A stretch of DNA of 64,000 nt, from assembly GCF_014696615.1 (NCBI RefSeq), contig NZ_JACJQJ010000047.1:1-64000 (forward strand), written 5' to 3'. The notes below the pieces were generated by a model, which saw only the letters and a program-made list of their open reading frames with translations, searched no databases and was not told the DNA's origin. Position 1 is the first letter of the stretch; each line of letters starts with the position of its first letter. Shown piece after piece: positions 9,023 through 17,603 of this stretch. A program made the translations under genes and the position numbers. The stretch comes from Nostoc linckia FACHB-104. Its GTDB lineage: Bacteria > Cyanobacteriota > Cyanobacteriia > Cyanobacteriales > Nostocaceae.

Positions 9023-9430
9023 ATGACAGCGAAGAAAGTTCATGTAGAAGTAATAGGAACTGGTGCCGATGCTCTTCAAAGTCTACACGCGATTGTTGAA
9101 GCCTATACTGAGTACAAAAAAGTTGTGCAAGAAGAGCAGACGAAACGACGTGACATAGAAAGATGGGAAAAGATCACCATTTCAGGCATTCAAGCTCGTC
9201 GTGATGTGCTGATAAACTATCTTGAACATTCATTTGATGAACGCGCTAAGAATTTTAGTTTTTTGTTTACAAAAGTAGATGAGGCAATAGCGCAAGGTGA
9301 TAATAATCAGTTAAATCTATTTCTAATCTCCATCATAGAACTCGCCAAATCTAGCCCATTTAAGGACTTTGAAAATATCACATCAGTGAAAGCAGCACTG
9401 AATGATCCAGACTATGAATGGTCAGTTTAA
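9023..9430 (+). CDS. Partner of the glycine-zipper protein, 135 aa
   Basis: Begins two bases after the stop codon of the 8118 gene, so translation is probably coupled. Wholly helical and charged (KVVQEEQTKRRDIERWEKI; ARRDVLINYLEHSFDERAK), with a C-terminal segment LISIIELAKSSPFKDFENI. No catalytic motif and no membrane segment. I do not recognise a named family. The tight pairing suggests an interaction partner or regulator of the upstream membrane-active protein. Confidence 0.65.
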   Translation: MTAKKVHVEVIGTGADALQSLHAIVEAYTEYKKVVQEEQTKRRDIERWEKITISGIQARRDVLINYLEHSFDERAKNFSFLFTKVDEAIAQGDNNQLNLFLISIIELAKSSPFKDFENITSVKAALNDPDYEWSV

Positions 9431-9645
9431 ATGTGCTATCCAAAAAGAAAGAAGCGACTATAAAATGCCTACCTCGCAATATTGTTAAATCGAGCTAAAC
9501 TCTCTGTTCAACTGCTTGCTCATAAGATACTTGTCAGGTGTGGTTACTACCCGTGAGAAAAAACAAGTAACGTCTACGCTATAGTCTATAGTTTAGTATA
9601 GAAAAAATATAAGCCCTTAGGCGCTAACTTCTACAGATTCAAGAG

Positions 9646-9786
9646 CCTGCACATTCAACAGTGAGCGTCAGCGACGACGAAGGTGATCTGTAAACCATGT
9701 AGACAGCAGCACGATAAGTGTTCTGCCCGTCCTCGGCGGCACTCTTGAAAGCGTAAGCGGTGTACAAGTTTACCTTCGCTTAGGCA
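9646..9786 (+). ncRNA. Structured RNA candidate, copy A (upstream of DUF3800 gene)
   Basis: Shares two blocks with 11261-11386: CATTCAAnAGnTGAGCGTCAGCG and, further on, TGCCCGTCCTCnG followed by CACTCTTGAAAGCG and TAAGCGGTG. The blocks pair: TTCAACAGTG (9654-9663) with CACTCTTGAA (about 9740-9749), one mismatch. A longer-range pairing of CGAAGGT(gatctg)TAAAC with GTTTACCTTCG is also possible. It ends 25 bases before the DUF3800 start. Several structured-RNA families associated with DUF3800 genes have been described; whether this is one of them needs a covariance search. Strand is inferred from the downstream gene. Confidence 0.5.
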
Positions 9787-9810
9787 CAAAAAATCTAAAA
9801 TTTCTTTTTT

Positions 9811-10947
9811 ATGACATACTTCGATATAAATCTCCTTCATGAAACTACTAAAAAATTAATACCAAACGTGGCTGATTTAGAGTCAGCATTTACTTTTTTT
9901 TATGATGAAACAAACAATATTAGGAAGTTTTATACTAAAGAAAATAATTTTAATGCTTCATTTCAGTCGAACTTTGTGCTCGGTGGTGTAGTTTATGATA
10001 AATCTGAACCTGATATTGAGAAATTATTTAGGGAATTAAATCTCGAAAGCTCGATAAAGGAAATAAAATTAAAACATATTGCCAAAGGGGACTTTTTATC
10101 TTGTTTAAATTCAAGCAAGCTAAAGTATTTTTTGAGGTATTTATTAGACAACCAAATCTATATTCATTACTCAACTATTAATTTATTGTATTATTCAATA
10201 GTTGATATAGTAGATTCTGCCTACGCAACCAATTTAAACATTATCACAGATTTAGGATATCAATTTGCCCTAGCTTTAAAGAATGATATTTACAAAATTG
10301 CAAAAATAGAAATAGATGCTGTTGTTAATTTATTTTACACTTTCCAATATCCTAATATAAGAAGAGAGTCTGTTTTGGCTTTTATCAATGCCTTTATAGA
10401 GCTATTTAAAAAATATGAAAATACAAGTGAATTTGGTATCGGACTAGGAATATTAAAACAAATTCTTAAAGAAGCGAAAAAAGAAAAATCGTTGCCATTT
10501 ATAATGGATGAAGAAGATTACATACTGATAAAAGACTTCTCACATTTTTACTTAAGGCCTCTTTACCTGTTCAAGAATTCTACTCATGTCTTTGACAAAG
10601 AAGATACGATTAAAAGTATATTAGGCGAATTTATTTTTTGTGACGGAGAGAAGATATTAGAGTGTTATTCTTTTGAAGACTCAATAAATAATTTATATAT
10701 TCAAGCTTCAGATATTTTTGTAGGCTTGGTAGGGAAGCTTTCAAAATTTATTAATACTTGCTCTCGAACAGATATTGAGAATAGTATTTGCAATTTGAGT
10801 GCCTCTCAACTAGAGAGCCTGGATCTATACTTAGAATTGGTTAAAAGATGTAATAGCAAAAACATTGCTTTTTTTCACTCAATAGACAGTATTGAAGAAA
10901 TATCAAAATTAAAGTTGTTGTATCAATTGAGAAATTATGCAGAGTGA
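9811..10947 (+). CDS. DUF3800-type protein
   Basis: 378 aa. The N-terminal FFYDETNNIRKFY (residues 29-41, acidic YDE) and the C-terminal IQASDIFVGLVGKL (near 295) are the two hallmark motifs of DUF3800, a family with a predicted RNase-H-like fold that occurs in mobile and defence contexts. Biochemical function is not known. The gene is very AT-rich compared with its surroundings, a sign of transfer, and lies between two related structured-RNA elements (9646-9786 and 11261-11386). No classical ribosome-binding site is visible before the ATG; the upstream RNA element may influence expression. Confidence 0.75.
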   Translation: MTYFDINLLHETTKKLIPNVADLESAFTFFYDETNNIRKFYTKENNFNASFQSNFVLGGVVYDKSEPDIEKLFRELNLESSIKEIKLKHIAKGDFLSCLNSSKLKYFLRYLLDNQIYIHYSTINLLYYSIVDIVDSAYATNLNIITDLGYQFALALKNDIYKIAKIEIDAVVNLFYTFQYPNIRRESVLAFINAFIELFKKYENTSEFGIGLGILKQILKEAKKEKSLPFIMDEEDYILIKDFSHFYLRPLYLFKNSTHVFDKEDTIKSILGEFIFCDGEKILECYSFEDSINNLYIQASDIFVGLVGKLSKFINTCSRTDIENSICNLSASQLESLDLYLELVKRCNSKNIAFFHSIDSIEEISKLKLLYQLRNYAE

Positions 10948-11260
10948 GCCGCTGCGCTCAATCACAAAATCTTTTAGTCTATGTACGTTTTTGTATAAAA
11001 GTACTCATTCAAAAAAATCTTACGCTCAATAACCTGCCCAAATCAAATATTCTAGAGTGGCAAAGCTAGCTAGAGCAAAAACTCAAACCTAGTAAATTCG
11101 TTATTGTTGAAAATTTTGGTTTACTTATTTACGCCTGTTTCAATCATTACAAACTTACTCTAGTTTATTTTGCCGTTCTAGCAAATATTTATTATTGGTA
11201 ATCTTGTAAGCAAACTTAAATGGTAGGCGGCGTTATTTTCTGTGTTTACCAATCTCTAAG
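10948..11260. other. Intergenic spacer after DUF3800
   Basis: AT-rich stretch between the DUF3800 stop codon and structured-RNA copy B. No gene, clear terminator or repeat recognised. Confidence 0.5.
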
Positions 11261-11386
11261 GTCTTGCCCATTCAAGAGGTGAGCGTCAGCGGTGCTGAGG
11301 GCGGGCTGCCAACCCCTTAAGCTTCCACCGTGAAAATTTCCTGCCCGTCCTCAGTGCACCTCTTGAAAGCGGTAGCGGTGGGCAAG
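11261..11386 (+). ncRNA. Structured RNA candidate, copy B (downstream of DUF3800 gene)
   Basis: Three nested helices are explicit. CTTGCCCA (11263-11270) pairs with TGGGCAAG (11379-11386). TTCAAGAGGTG (11271-11281) pairs with CACCTCTTGAA (11357-11367). CTGAGGGCGGGC (11295-11306) pairs with GCCCGTCCTCAG (11343-11354), one G-U. Between helices 2 and 3 lies GAGCGTCAGCG and after helix 2 AAGCGGTAGCGG, both conserved in copy A at 9646-9786. The helix sequences differ between the copies while pairing is kept, as expected for a structured RNA. The element lies 37 bases before an 80-bp direct repeat. Function unknown. Confidence 0.6.
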
Positions 11387-11422
11387 GCCGCCGCCGCTTC
11401 AGGTAAAGTTTTTCTCTCCCAT

Positions 11423-11502
11423 GCCGATAACTATTAGGGAAGTATTGTCAAAAATTGACAGTTATTGTTAATGATGGCAGGATCGCAAAGAGAAGCAAAT
11501 CG
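11423..11502 (+). repeat. 80-bp direct repeat, left copy (DR1)
   Basis: Aligns without gaps to 18230-18309 with about nine or ten mismatches in 80 (about 88% identity). Shared core includes AAAAATTGACAGTTATTG and TAATGATGGCAGGA. It lies immediately upstream of the ParD start and contains a TTGACA-like hexamer, so it also carries at least part of the TA promoter. The two copies bracket the toxin-antitoxin pair, the CBASS operon and its regulator. Confidence 0.85.
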
Positions 11503-11518
11503 TTGGAGGTGCTACCCT

Positions 11519-11809
11519 ATGAACGTACATCTCGGAGAAACCTTAGATAACTTTGTCGCTGAACTCATCGCCAGTGGCCTCTACCAGTCCCAGAGTGAGG
11601 TCATCCGTGAAGGATTACGGCTGCTCAAAGAGCGTGAAGACTTACGTAAACTTAAGCTCGAAGAGCTGCGGCGTGATATCCACAAAGGAATTGACCAACT
11701 TGAGCGGGGAGAATTTACGACCTACAGCTCGTCGCAAGACCTTGCGGAAGAAATTAAGGCAACAGGACGCAAGAACCTTGCCGCCTCACGGAAGAACGCT
11801 AAGGCATGA
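11519..11809 (+). CDS. parD: ParD-family antitoxin
   Basis: 96 aa from ATG 11519 (GGAGGT upstream); an in-frame ATG at 11465 lies within the repeat and is not preferred. MNVHLGETLDNFVAELIASG, then YQSQSEVIREGLRLLKERE, is the ribbon-helix-helix DNA-binding domain of ParD/CopG antitoxins. The C-terminal half (RRDIHKGIDQLERGEFTTY) is the flexible toxin-wrapping region. The stop overlaps the ATG of the toxin gene, so the pair is translationally coupled. Such antitoxins bind and neutralise ParE and autorepress the operon. It probably stabilises the adjoining island or the plasmid. Confidence 0.9.
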   Translation: MNVHLGETLDNFVAELIASGLYQSQSEVIREGLRLLKEREDLRKLKLEELRRDIHKGIDQLERGEFTTYSSSQDLAEEIKATGRKNLAASRKNAKA

Positions 11810-12096
11810 AGCAGTTACGAATTGCTGTTGAGGCAAAAGGAGATCTGGCTGATATTTGGTGGTACATCGCCCAAGACAGCGAACGCGCCGCAGACGCAAT
11901 CATTGTAAAACTCACACAAAAGTTTGATGATCTGCTGGTTACCCCTGAAATTGGCAGAGCGCGTCCTGAGTTAGCACCGCAACTTCGCAGCATCCCTGTA
12001 GGAAAATATCTTATTTTTTATCGTCCCATTCCTGAAGGTGTTGAAATTGTGAGGGTGCTCCACGGTGCTAGAGATATTGAGAGTATTTTTGAGTAA
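11806..12096 (+). CDS. parE: ParE/RelE-superfamily toxin
   Basis: 96 aa, ATG overlapping the ParD stop by four bases. The family features are AKGDLADIWWYIAQDSERAAD (N-terminal helical hairpin), PEIGRARPELAPQLRSIPVG and a beta-rich end YLIFYRPI, EIVRVLHGARDIESIF. ParE toxins inhibit DNA gyrase, while RelE relatives cleave mRNA; the sequence (HGARDI end) fits the ParE branch better. It is neutralised by the preceding ParD. The complete, uninterrupted frame suggests a working pair. Confidence 0.9.
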   Translation: MKQLRIAVEAKGDLADIWWYIAQDSERAADAIIVKLTQKFDDLLVTPEIGRARPELAPQLRSIPVGKYLIFYRPIPEGVEIVRVLHGARDIESIFE

Positions 12097-12240
12097 GGGC
12101 AAATAATATTGGTTAGTATAAAGTATTAGGTAACTAATTAGGTAGGTATTAAAAGTTGTATATTTCAGTGACTTCTACTGTTTTGTTACCTGAGTAAATT
12201 CAGTCAGACTTGAGAAATATAGCTAATATTAATTCTAATT

Positions 12241-12774
12241 TTAGGAGCATTCAATCAGCTCTATCATAGAGGAGTTTCGAGGAAAAATATAAACTTTTAC
12301 ATTCCATTGCCTCGTCGGATCACCACCAATAATTAATAATAATAGTTCAGGACATTGATAAGAATTTGACTCTCCAATATTCTGCATTTGGTTAATATCT
12401 ATTTGGCTAGGATTGGGATTAGAAAAAGGATGAAAATGCCATTCTCCTAGATAATATTGTTTATCTCGATTCCATAAGCGATTGAGCCAATGCTGGAGGC
12501 CAGTTGTTCCTCGGTGAAACCAGTCGTTACCACTAAGAGAATCTGATGGAGCATCAGAAACATCTGTAACTACTGCACAGTTATGTGACTCTGTGTAGAA
12601 ACCTACAAGAATTCCTCCTGTTTCTTGTACCCCTGCACGCGCACACATTTTTAATAACTGAGTTACTTTTCTCTTATATATTTTTACTCCAAATCTTTTG
12701 TCTTCTGACCAGAATTCTAAATCATTTAACTTATAGTTAGCAGTCAACTTGATGAACCCCCACAAAAGTACCAT
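12241..12774 (-). CDS. cap3: CBASS Cap3, JAB/MPN isopeptidase
   Basis: About 177 aa from ATG 12774; earlier in-frame starts to 12840 run deeper into the end of cap2. The JAMM metalloprotease signature is complete. From this start it has Glu51 in ETGGILVGF, then HFHP (His113, His115), Ser123 and Asp126 in NPSQID. In type II CBASS, Cap3 cleaves the bond that Cap2 forms between the CD-NTase C-terminus and its target, so it opposes priming. It is the last gene of the operon and overlaps cap2 by about 38 bases. No terminator was pinned in the following 140 bases. Confidence 0.9.
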   Translation of the reverse strand: MVLLWGFIKLTANYKLNDLEFWSEDKRFGVKIYKRKVTQLLKMCARAGVQETGGILVGFYTESHNCAVVTDVSDAPSDSLSGNDWFHRGTTGLQHWLNRLWNRDKQYYLGEWHFHPFSNPNPSQIDINQMQNIGESNSYQCPELLLLIIGGDPTRQWNVKVYIFPRNSSMIELIECS

Positions 12775-14551
12775 TTTTATAAAGTTGTTCAAACACAGAT
12801 AAATGGGGTTTTTCTGGGAGTGAGGCTGAAGATGATTCAATATGTTTTACTGCGATTGATGCCATCATCCACACATCATCAATCCGAGCAGGAAATACAG
12901 GATGCCAGCATCCTATACCTTCTCTTGGCAATTGCTGTCCTTCATATTCCTTCAGCTCTTTTTGTAGCCACGGATTTAGCATTGCACTAAAAATAGCATG
13001 AGGAAAACTATCACTATAAGCTGAAAATAAGAACAGGCGTTTACCACCTATTCCCAATGAAATAGAAATAAATAGTTTACAATTCCCCCATGAATAATGC
13101 TCTAAGTGGTAAAGCACTGCATCACTTCCTGTACAGTCAAGAATTATCTCAGACTGTTGAATGTCAGCCTTGTCAGTTTCTTCAAAGTGAGGAAAATTTC
13201 GGTCAATACCGACCACAGTTGCGTAGGGAGAAGTAGTGTTAAGACGAGCTGCAATGCAAGTAGCTTTTTCTACTTTTAGATGGTGCAAGCTTAGGGTATG
13301 TCGTGAGAGATTTCCTATTTGCAGTGTATCTGAGTCTAAGATAATAATCTTTTGTGCATTTCCTCGACTCAACAGTTCAGCAACTGCTGAACCAATGGCT
13401 CCTGCACCTAATAAAAGTATCTTCTTAGAAGCTAAAGGTTCGGGTAGCTTACCACGAGCTGCAATGTAACTATTATGCCAGTTCTCCGAGTTAACCCAAG
13501 CTAAATTGACATCGCCACGTAAAATTTCAGTTCTGTCTCGCCGCCAATATCCTTCTTCGTTTGTTCTAAAACCCTGAGCAGTTTTTATACCTTGGGATAG
13601 TACAGGTAACTGTAGCGGTTGCCAATGTATCTGATGTAAAGGGCCATCTATCTCGGCAGGAATCGGAAAACCAATAAGAGCAATATGACTTTTACCGTCA
13701 CGTATAAACTTTGCAGCTATTTTTAACTGTTCATCAATGTTAATTTCCTGCTCTCGGCATATCTCTCGTAATTCCTTCCATGTCAATGGAACTTGCCAGG
13801 GCTTAAAGACAGGAATTTTTTTTAAGCGTATCCATATTCCTAAAACTAGCTCATCTTTCAATTCGCTCATCTGTTTTCCCCACATGAGCTTAAGTAACTC
13901 TTTACCACGAATTGATTGAAAGCACTTCACAAAGAATACATCTGGTTTTTTACGCAACGGTACTAGGTGAACCAGTCCAACCAAATCAGGAATGTTATGC
14001 CATTGAGTGAAAGACTCCGCACTTTCAGAAAAAGCAACCGTTGAAAATTTTCTTAGGGGAAAATAAGGAAGCTCAAAGGGTTCACCTGAAGAAACAAGTT
14101 TATCCTCCGAGGCAGCCACCAACCATTCAATAGCACGCCTAAAGTGCCATTCCAGTCTCGAGTAATAATCGTAGGGTTCACTATGGTAGCCTTGACGACC
14201 TAAAACATGAACACTGGTATCTAAGCACAGTTTGCCCTTGCGCCAGGGAACTTGACTGTCATCAGAACTATTAAAATCTTGGTGAGAAAAAGTATGGATA
14301 AGGCTATGTTCTTTTGCTGGATAAAATCCAATATTCCCCCAGGGGTACTCTGGACTAACGAGAACATACCAGTCTGTTGATGGTGGAATAAATGAACTTG
14401 GTTGCGGATCAATATGAATACGGCAGTGTAATGTCCACTTTTCAACTTGGTCGCTCCATGTCAAGTCATGCAAAAGTTCAACACATGCTATACCGTCAAG
14501 AGTTCTACGAGCAGCAAGAAGCTCTGTAGAAGGTATTTTTCCATCATTCAC
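12737..14551 (-). CDS. cap2: CBASS Cap2, fused E2-E1 ubiquitin-transfer enzyme
   Basis: 604 aa. The N-terminal E2-like domain has its catalytic Cys109 in RKGKLCLDT. A linker domain follows, then an E1/ThiF adenylation domain with the nucleotide loop LLLGAGAIGSAV (about 380), LDSDTLQIGNLSRH, and the acidic LDCTGSDAV strand. The E1 Cys is probably in GIGCWHP (about 545). Cap2 conjugates the C-terminus of the CD-NTase to target proteins, raising its activity. Start is GTG at 14551, sharing a base with the cdn stop (TAGTG), so translation is coupled. All catalytic residues appear intact. Confidence 0.93.
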   Translation of the reverse strand: MNDGKIPSTELLAARRTLDGIACVELLHDLTWSDQVEKWTLHCRIHIDPQPSSFIPPSTDWYVLVSPEYPWGNIGFYPAKEHSLIHTFSHQDFNSSDDSQVPWRKGKLCLDTSVHVLGRQGYHSEPYDYYSRLEWHFRRAIEWLVAASEDKLVSSGEPFELPYFPLRKFSTVAFSESAESFTQWHNIPDLVGLVHLVPLRKKPDVFFVKCFQSIRGKELLKLMWGKQMSELKDELVLGIWIRLKKIPVFKPWQVPLTWKELREICREQEINIDEQLKIAAKFIRDGKSHIALIGFPIPAEIDGPLHQIHWQPLQLPVLSQGIKTAQGFRTNEEGYWRRDRTEILRGDVNLAWVNSENWHNSYIAARGKLPEPLASKKILLLGAGAIGSAVAELLSRGNAQKIIILDSDTLQIGNLSRHTLSLHHLKVEKATCIAARLNTTSPYATVVGIDRNFPHFEETDKADIQQSEIILDCTGSDAVLYHLEHYSWGNCKLFISISLGIGGKRLFLFSAYSDSFPHAIFSAMLNPWLQKELKEYEGQQLPREGIGCWHPVFPARIDDVWMMASIAVKHIESSSASLPEKPHLSVFEQLYKNGTFVGVHQVDC

Positions 14552-15720
14552 TATGCGAATCTTCCTCCTCCTAATTGAGTGACATCCCGCCGAGGTGTGT
14601 AACCACCTCCGCTCGAATTGTTACCATCCCTGCCACCATTATTAGGAGGAGCATCTGGAAATTTGTTACCAAAAAGTTTCTGCCAATATTCAACGCTTGT
14701 GGCAACATCTGTTGCATTATATGCAAGGCGAGCAATCTTTGCCGCTTCGCATACTTGACGGTAAAACTCCGCAAAATCCTCGCCAGACACACGTTTAAAC
14801 ACATTGTGTGATGGCACGCCATGATCTGGCAGAGCGGGAGCAATTTTCAAAGAAGCATGAATTTGATATTGCTCAGCAATAGCTTCAAGTGTTTTGGTTA
14901 TTCCTTCAGCCACTGAGGTAATTCCATCAGGGCAACACTGTCCTATTAAGTGCTCGACAGGGTATCCTTTGGGATACTTAGGAGTTGGGTGATTTATTCT
15001 TCGCCACCACTTCAACGCTTTCACAACATTAATGTAATGTTTGTTACATCTACGGTTTTTATCCCATGTCCACCTAATTTGCTCTAAGGGGTGAGTATCT
15101 TGCCATTGTTCCGTATCACGATCTGGAATACGGAGAGGGGACAGCTTCCACTCAGCTTGTGTGCGTGCGGCATCTAAATGAGACCTTGTTTCGGAGAATG
15201 AAAGAATAGACCTCGTTTCTAGAGAAACCCAAGAAGGCACTAAGCGCCAATCTGTATCAGCGTTAGGTGTTTCAGGAGTATCGTCAGAGATAACGCTATC
15301 AGTGTTAAAAATTCCAATTTCACTTTCAGAGGGGGCTGATGTAATTACTAGATCCAAATCGACATACGATAATTCAATAGCAAAGGAACGTCCCTGTGGT
15401 TTATATTTTCCTTTGTAATATTTTTCTAAAAACGGCACGAATAATTCAAGTGCTTTCTCAGGCGTATATTCATCTTCACTCAGTCTGGTGACTACAATAA
15501 CATCAACATCCGCTCGTTTTTCACCCTGAGGACGAATGGCGGTTGCACGACGATAACTGCCTTGTAGGAATGTTGCAGCAATAATAAGAGACAGTACTTC
15601 ATCTTCCTTAAGTCTGTCCCTTAATATGCGGTGTCCATTTTTGTAATCGTTTACATGGTTATCTTGAGGACGAATCTCAGCAAGAAAATCATTAAAATAA
15701 CTTGGCAATTCCATACTCAT
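14551..15720 (-). CDS. cdnD: CBASS CD-NTase (cGAS/DncV-like nucleotidyltransferase)
   Basis: 389 aa. The polymerase-beta-like nucleotidyltransferase signature is present: GSYRRATAIRP (Gly54-Ser55), ADVDVIVV (Asp71, Asp73), and the third carboxylate in YVDLDLVIT (Asp121/123). On infection such enzymes make a cyclic oligonucleotide that activates the effector encoded upstream. The C-terminus is a Gly-rich unstructured tail ending LGGGRFA, the kind of free tail that Cap2 attaches to its target. It is flanked by cap4 (28-base gap) and cap2 (one-base overlap). The subclass letter is uncertain (SAVED partners are typical of clades D and others), so the symbol is tentative. Confidence 0.92.
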   Translation of the reverse strand: MSMELPSYFNDFLAEIRPQDNHVNDYKNGHRILRDRLKEDEVLSLIIAATFLQGSYRRATAIRPQGEKRADVDVIVVTRLSEDEYTPEKALELFVPFLEKYYKGKYKPQGRSFAIELSYVDLDLVITSAPSESEIGIFNTDSVISDDTPETPNADTDWRLVPSWVSLETRSILSFSETRSHLDAARTQAEWKLSPLRIPDRDTEQWQDTHPLEQIRWTWDKNRRCNKHYINVVKALKWWRRINHPTPKYPKGYPVEHLIGQCCPDGITSVAEGITKTLEAIAEQYQIHASLKIAPALPDHGVPSHNVFKRVSGEDFAEFYRQVCEAAKIARLAYNATDVATSVEYWQKLFGNKFPDAPPNNGGRDGNNSSGGGYTPRRDVTQLGGGRFA

Positions 15721-15748
15721 TTTATTTACGTTACGTGGAAGTTTATTT

Positions 15749-17305
15749 TTAACTATTAATGCGTTCAGAAACTAAAGGAGGCGGGAACATCAAAGATGGT
15801 TGATACGCGCCAGGTGTGCCACGGTCGAAATCATATTCGTAAAAGGTGCAGGGGCCAAAGCTACGGGCTAGTTGGCCGATGAAAAAAACCAAGGCATTTG
15901 GTGCAGCAACAAAAATATGAAGCATCCCTTGTCGTTCAAGGATTGTGCGATCGCTTCTAAGACGCGCCGATAGTTGATCAGCCAGCAATCTAGCGTGTGT
16001 TGCATCTACTATGGCTTGTGAGCTAGCCCCTTTAGGAAGCGTATAAGAGAAAATGCGATGAATTGGTAGTTGTGCCTGTGCGATGTAGGCTTGAACATCT
16101 GAAGTAACTGGGTGGGTAGCTGATAAAGCAAGAGCTACATCTACTCCTTTTTCCGATACTAATTCTTCATTTACAGTCCACGTAGGATACTGCTCAGGAT
16201 CGGAGCGAGGAGATGGTCGCCAAATTTCTCTTCCAATTCCCGTAGATTGGATCAGTGCGACATCAATTCCAGACTTGGAGTTAAGGCAATATCCAGCAGC
16301 AAAGGCAATTGAGGCATGAGTATGGAGATGCAAGTGGCAACGTTGACCAGAACGTAAATGATTGATCAGAAATTTCTCTACTGCGGGATATATTTTTTGT
16401 TGCCAGAGTTCAGAAGAGCGAATATTACGACCATTGAAGTACTGAAGCAGGTCTAGCATCACATCGGTTTCATCTTCTAAATGTTCAGCCCACCGTAAGA
16501 AACTACGAATCCCAACACGGTAAGCATCAGGTTCAGCGATAGAATGCCCCATCCAAAGTTTCTCCCGTTTACAAATAGCCTCAATGTCGGCACGGGTAAA
16601 TTCTGTTTGTTCACTTTGAATTAACCGCCGTGCCAAATCATCGTAGGGATTACATAAACCTCCTTCTTCCACTGGACGAAGTCCAGCCCGATATAGTTTA
16701 TCGTCGAGCCAATCAGCAATTTCTTTGAGGGTTCTTCCTTGAAGAATCCTCAAAGGACGCAGAATAAGGCGAAGCTCTTCATCCGTTTCAATTCCTAAAT
16801 GTTCACGCCAGGCAGCACGTAGCTTGCCCATTCTTGAGTTAAGACCACCCTCAGCCAAGCGATGCCAATCAAGTCTGCCATCTGTTTCAGAACGTACCTC
16901 TGCCAGACGATCATTAGGGTCAATTTGCCAAGGCGAGTAAAGTATAAAATGCGCTTCAGTCCCATGAGGAGCATACTGTGCTTGGGCATTTTTTAGGCGT
17001 TGAAGTATGGAAATAGATGTCGCATTGATGAAGCCAGGATTCATCATCTCCTCATAGGTGAAAGCTCCCGCTGAAGTCACATGAAACTTGACTTGATGGT
17101 ACTCAGCATGAAGAGAATTTCCCTCGGCATCTTGCATACCTTGGTAATACACCACAACGTCATCAAAGGATTTAATGTTGTTCGCTTCATAACCAACACG
17201 CACAACTTTGGTACGCTCACTAAAAAGACGGCAAACTTGAAACCAAAACCATCGTGCCTGATAATCATCTCCTTGAATGCGAGCAGCAATTGCTCTTTTA
17301 GCCAT
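15749..17305 (-). CDS. cap4: CBASS effector Cap4: DUF4297 nuclease + SAVED sensor
   Basis: 518 aa from ATG 17305 (a TTG two codons earlier is possible). The N-terminus is a DUF4297/Mrr-like nuclease: SFDDVVVYY (Asp48/49) and EYHQVKFHV (Gln71-x-Lys73) form the D...QxK active site. The C-terminal 200 residues are a SAVED domain (LHLHTHASIAFAAGY; ALALSATHPV; HIFVAAPNALVFFIGQLARS; FYEYDFD...YQPSLMFPP), the CARF-related fold that binds cyclic oligonucleotides. Known Cap4 proteins oligomerise on the signal and degrade DNA, killing the infected cell. First gene of the CBASS operon. Confidence 0.92.
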   Translation of the reverse strand: MAKRAIAARIQGDDYQARWFWFQVCRLFSERTKVVRVGYEANNIKSFDDVVVYYQGMQDAEGNSLHAEYHQVKFHVTSAGAFTYEEMMNPGFINATSISILQRLKNAQAQYAPHGTEAHFILYSPWQIDPNDRLAEVRSETDGRLDWHRLAEGGLNSRMGKLRAAWREHLGIETDEELRLILRPLRILQGRTLKEIADWLDDKLYRAGLRPVEEGGLCNPYDDLARRLIQSEQTEFTRADIEAICKREKLWMGHSIAEPDAYRVGIRSFLRWAEHLEDETDVMLDLLQYFNGRNIRSSELWQQKIYPAVEKFLINHLRSGQRCHLHLHTHASIAFAAGYCLNSKSGIDVALIQSTGIGREIWRPSPRSDPEQYPTWTVNEELVSEKGVDVALALSATHPVTSDVQAYIAQAQLPIHRIFSYTLPKGASSQAIVDATHARLLADQLSARLRSDRTILERQGMLHIFVAAPNALVFFIGQLARSFGPCTFYEYDFDRGTPGAYQPSLMFPPPLVSERINS

Positions 17306-17471
17306 AGTCAATTTCTCAATCTAAATCGGCAATAATCTCCGGCGGATGTGGTGTCAACCTAAATACTGACATTCATAAAATCAAATGAAGCTATTGATAC
17401 ATATAGCTTTCTGTAGAGTTTACTGTGTTGAAGTGTACGTTACATGTATATTTATTTTCTAAAAGATAACA

Positions 17472-17507
17472 TAACGTATTCTAAATTGACAAATATCTAA
17501 TACGTTA
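17472..17507 (+). promoter_or_regulatory. Inverted-repeat operator candidate in the CBASS/regulator divergent region
   Basis: TAACGTATT (17472-17480) and AATACGTTA (17499-17507) are perfect 9-bp inverted half-sites, 27 bp centre to centre. They straddle a TTGACA hexamer (17486-17491) that reads toward the MerR-like gene. A related half-site, TACGTTA, lies at 17436-17442 on the CBASS side. The right half with its AT tail (TAATACGTTAAATTTTTA, 17498-17515) recurs exactly at 20941-20958. This placement fits a binding site for the adjacent regulator; binding itself is inference. Confidence 0.55.
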
Positions 17508-17603
17508 AATTTTTATAAAATTTATGTTGATTCGATATATGGTGTTTGTAGGGAGTGCTAATAAAGCAACAGAAAGGGGATTAATTGGACGAGGATAGCT
17601 GTC

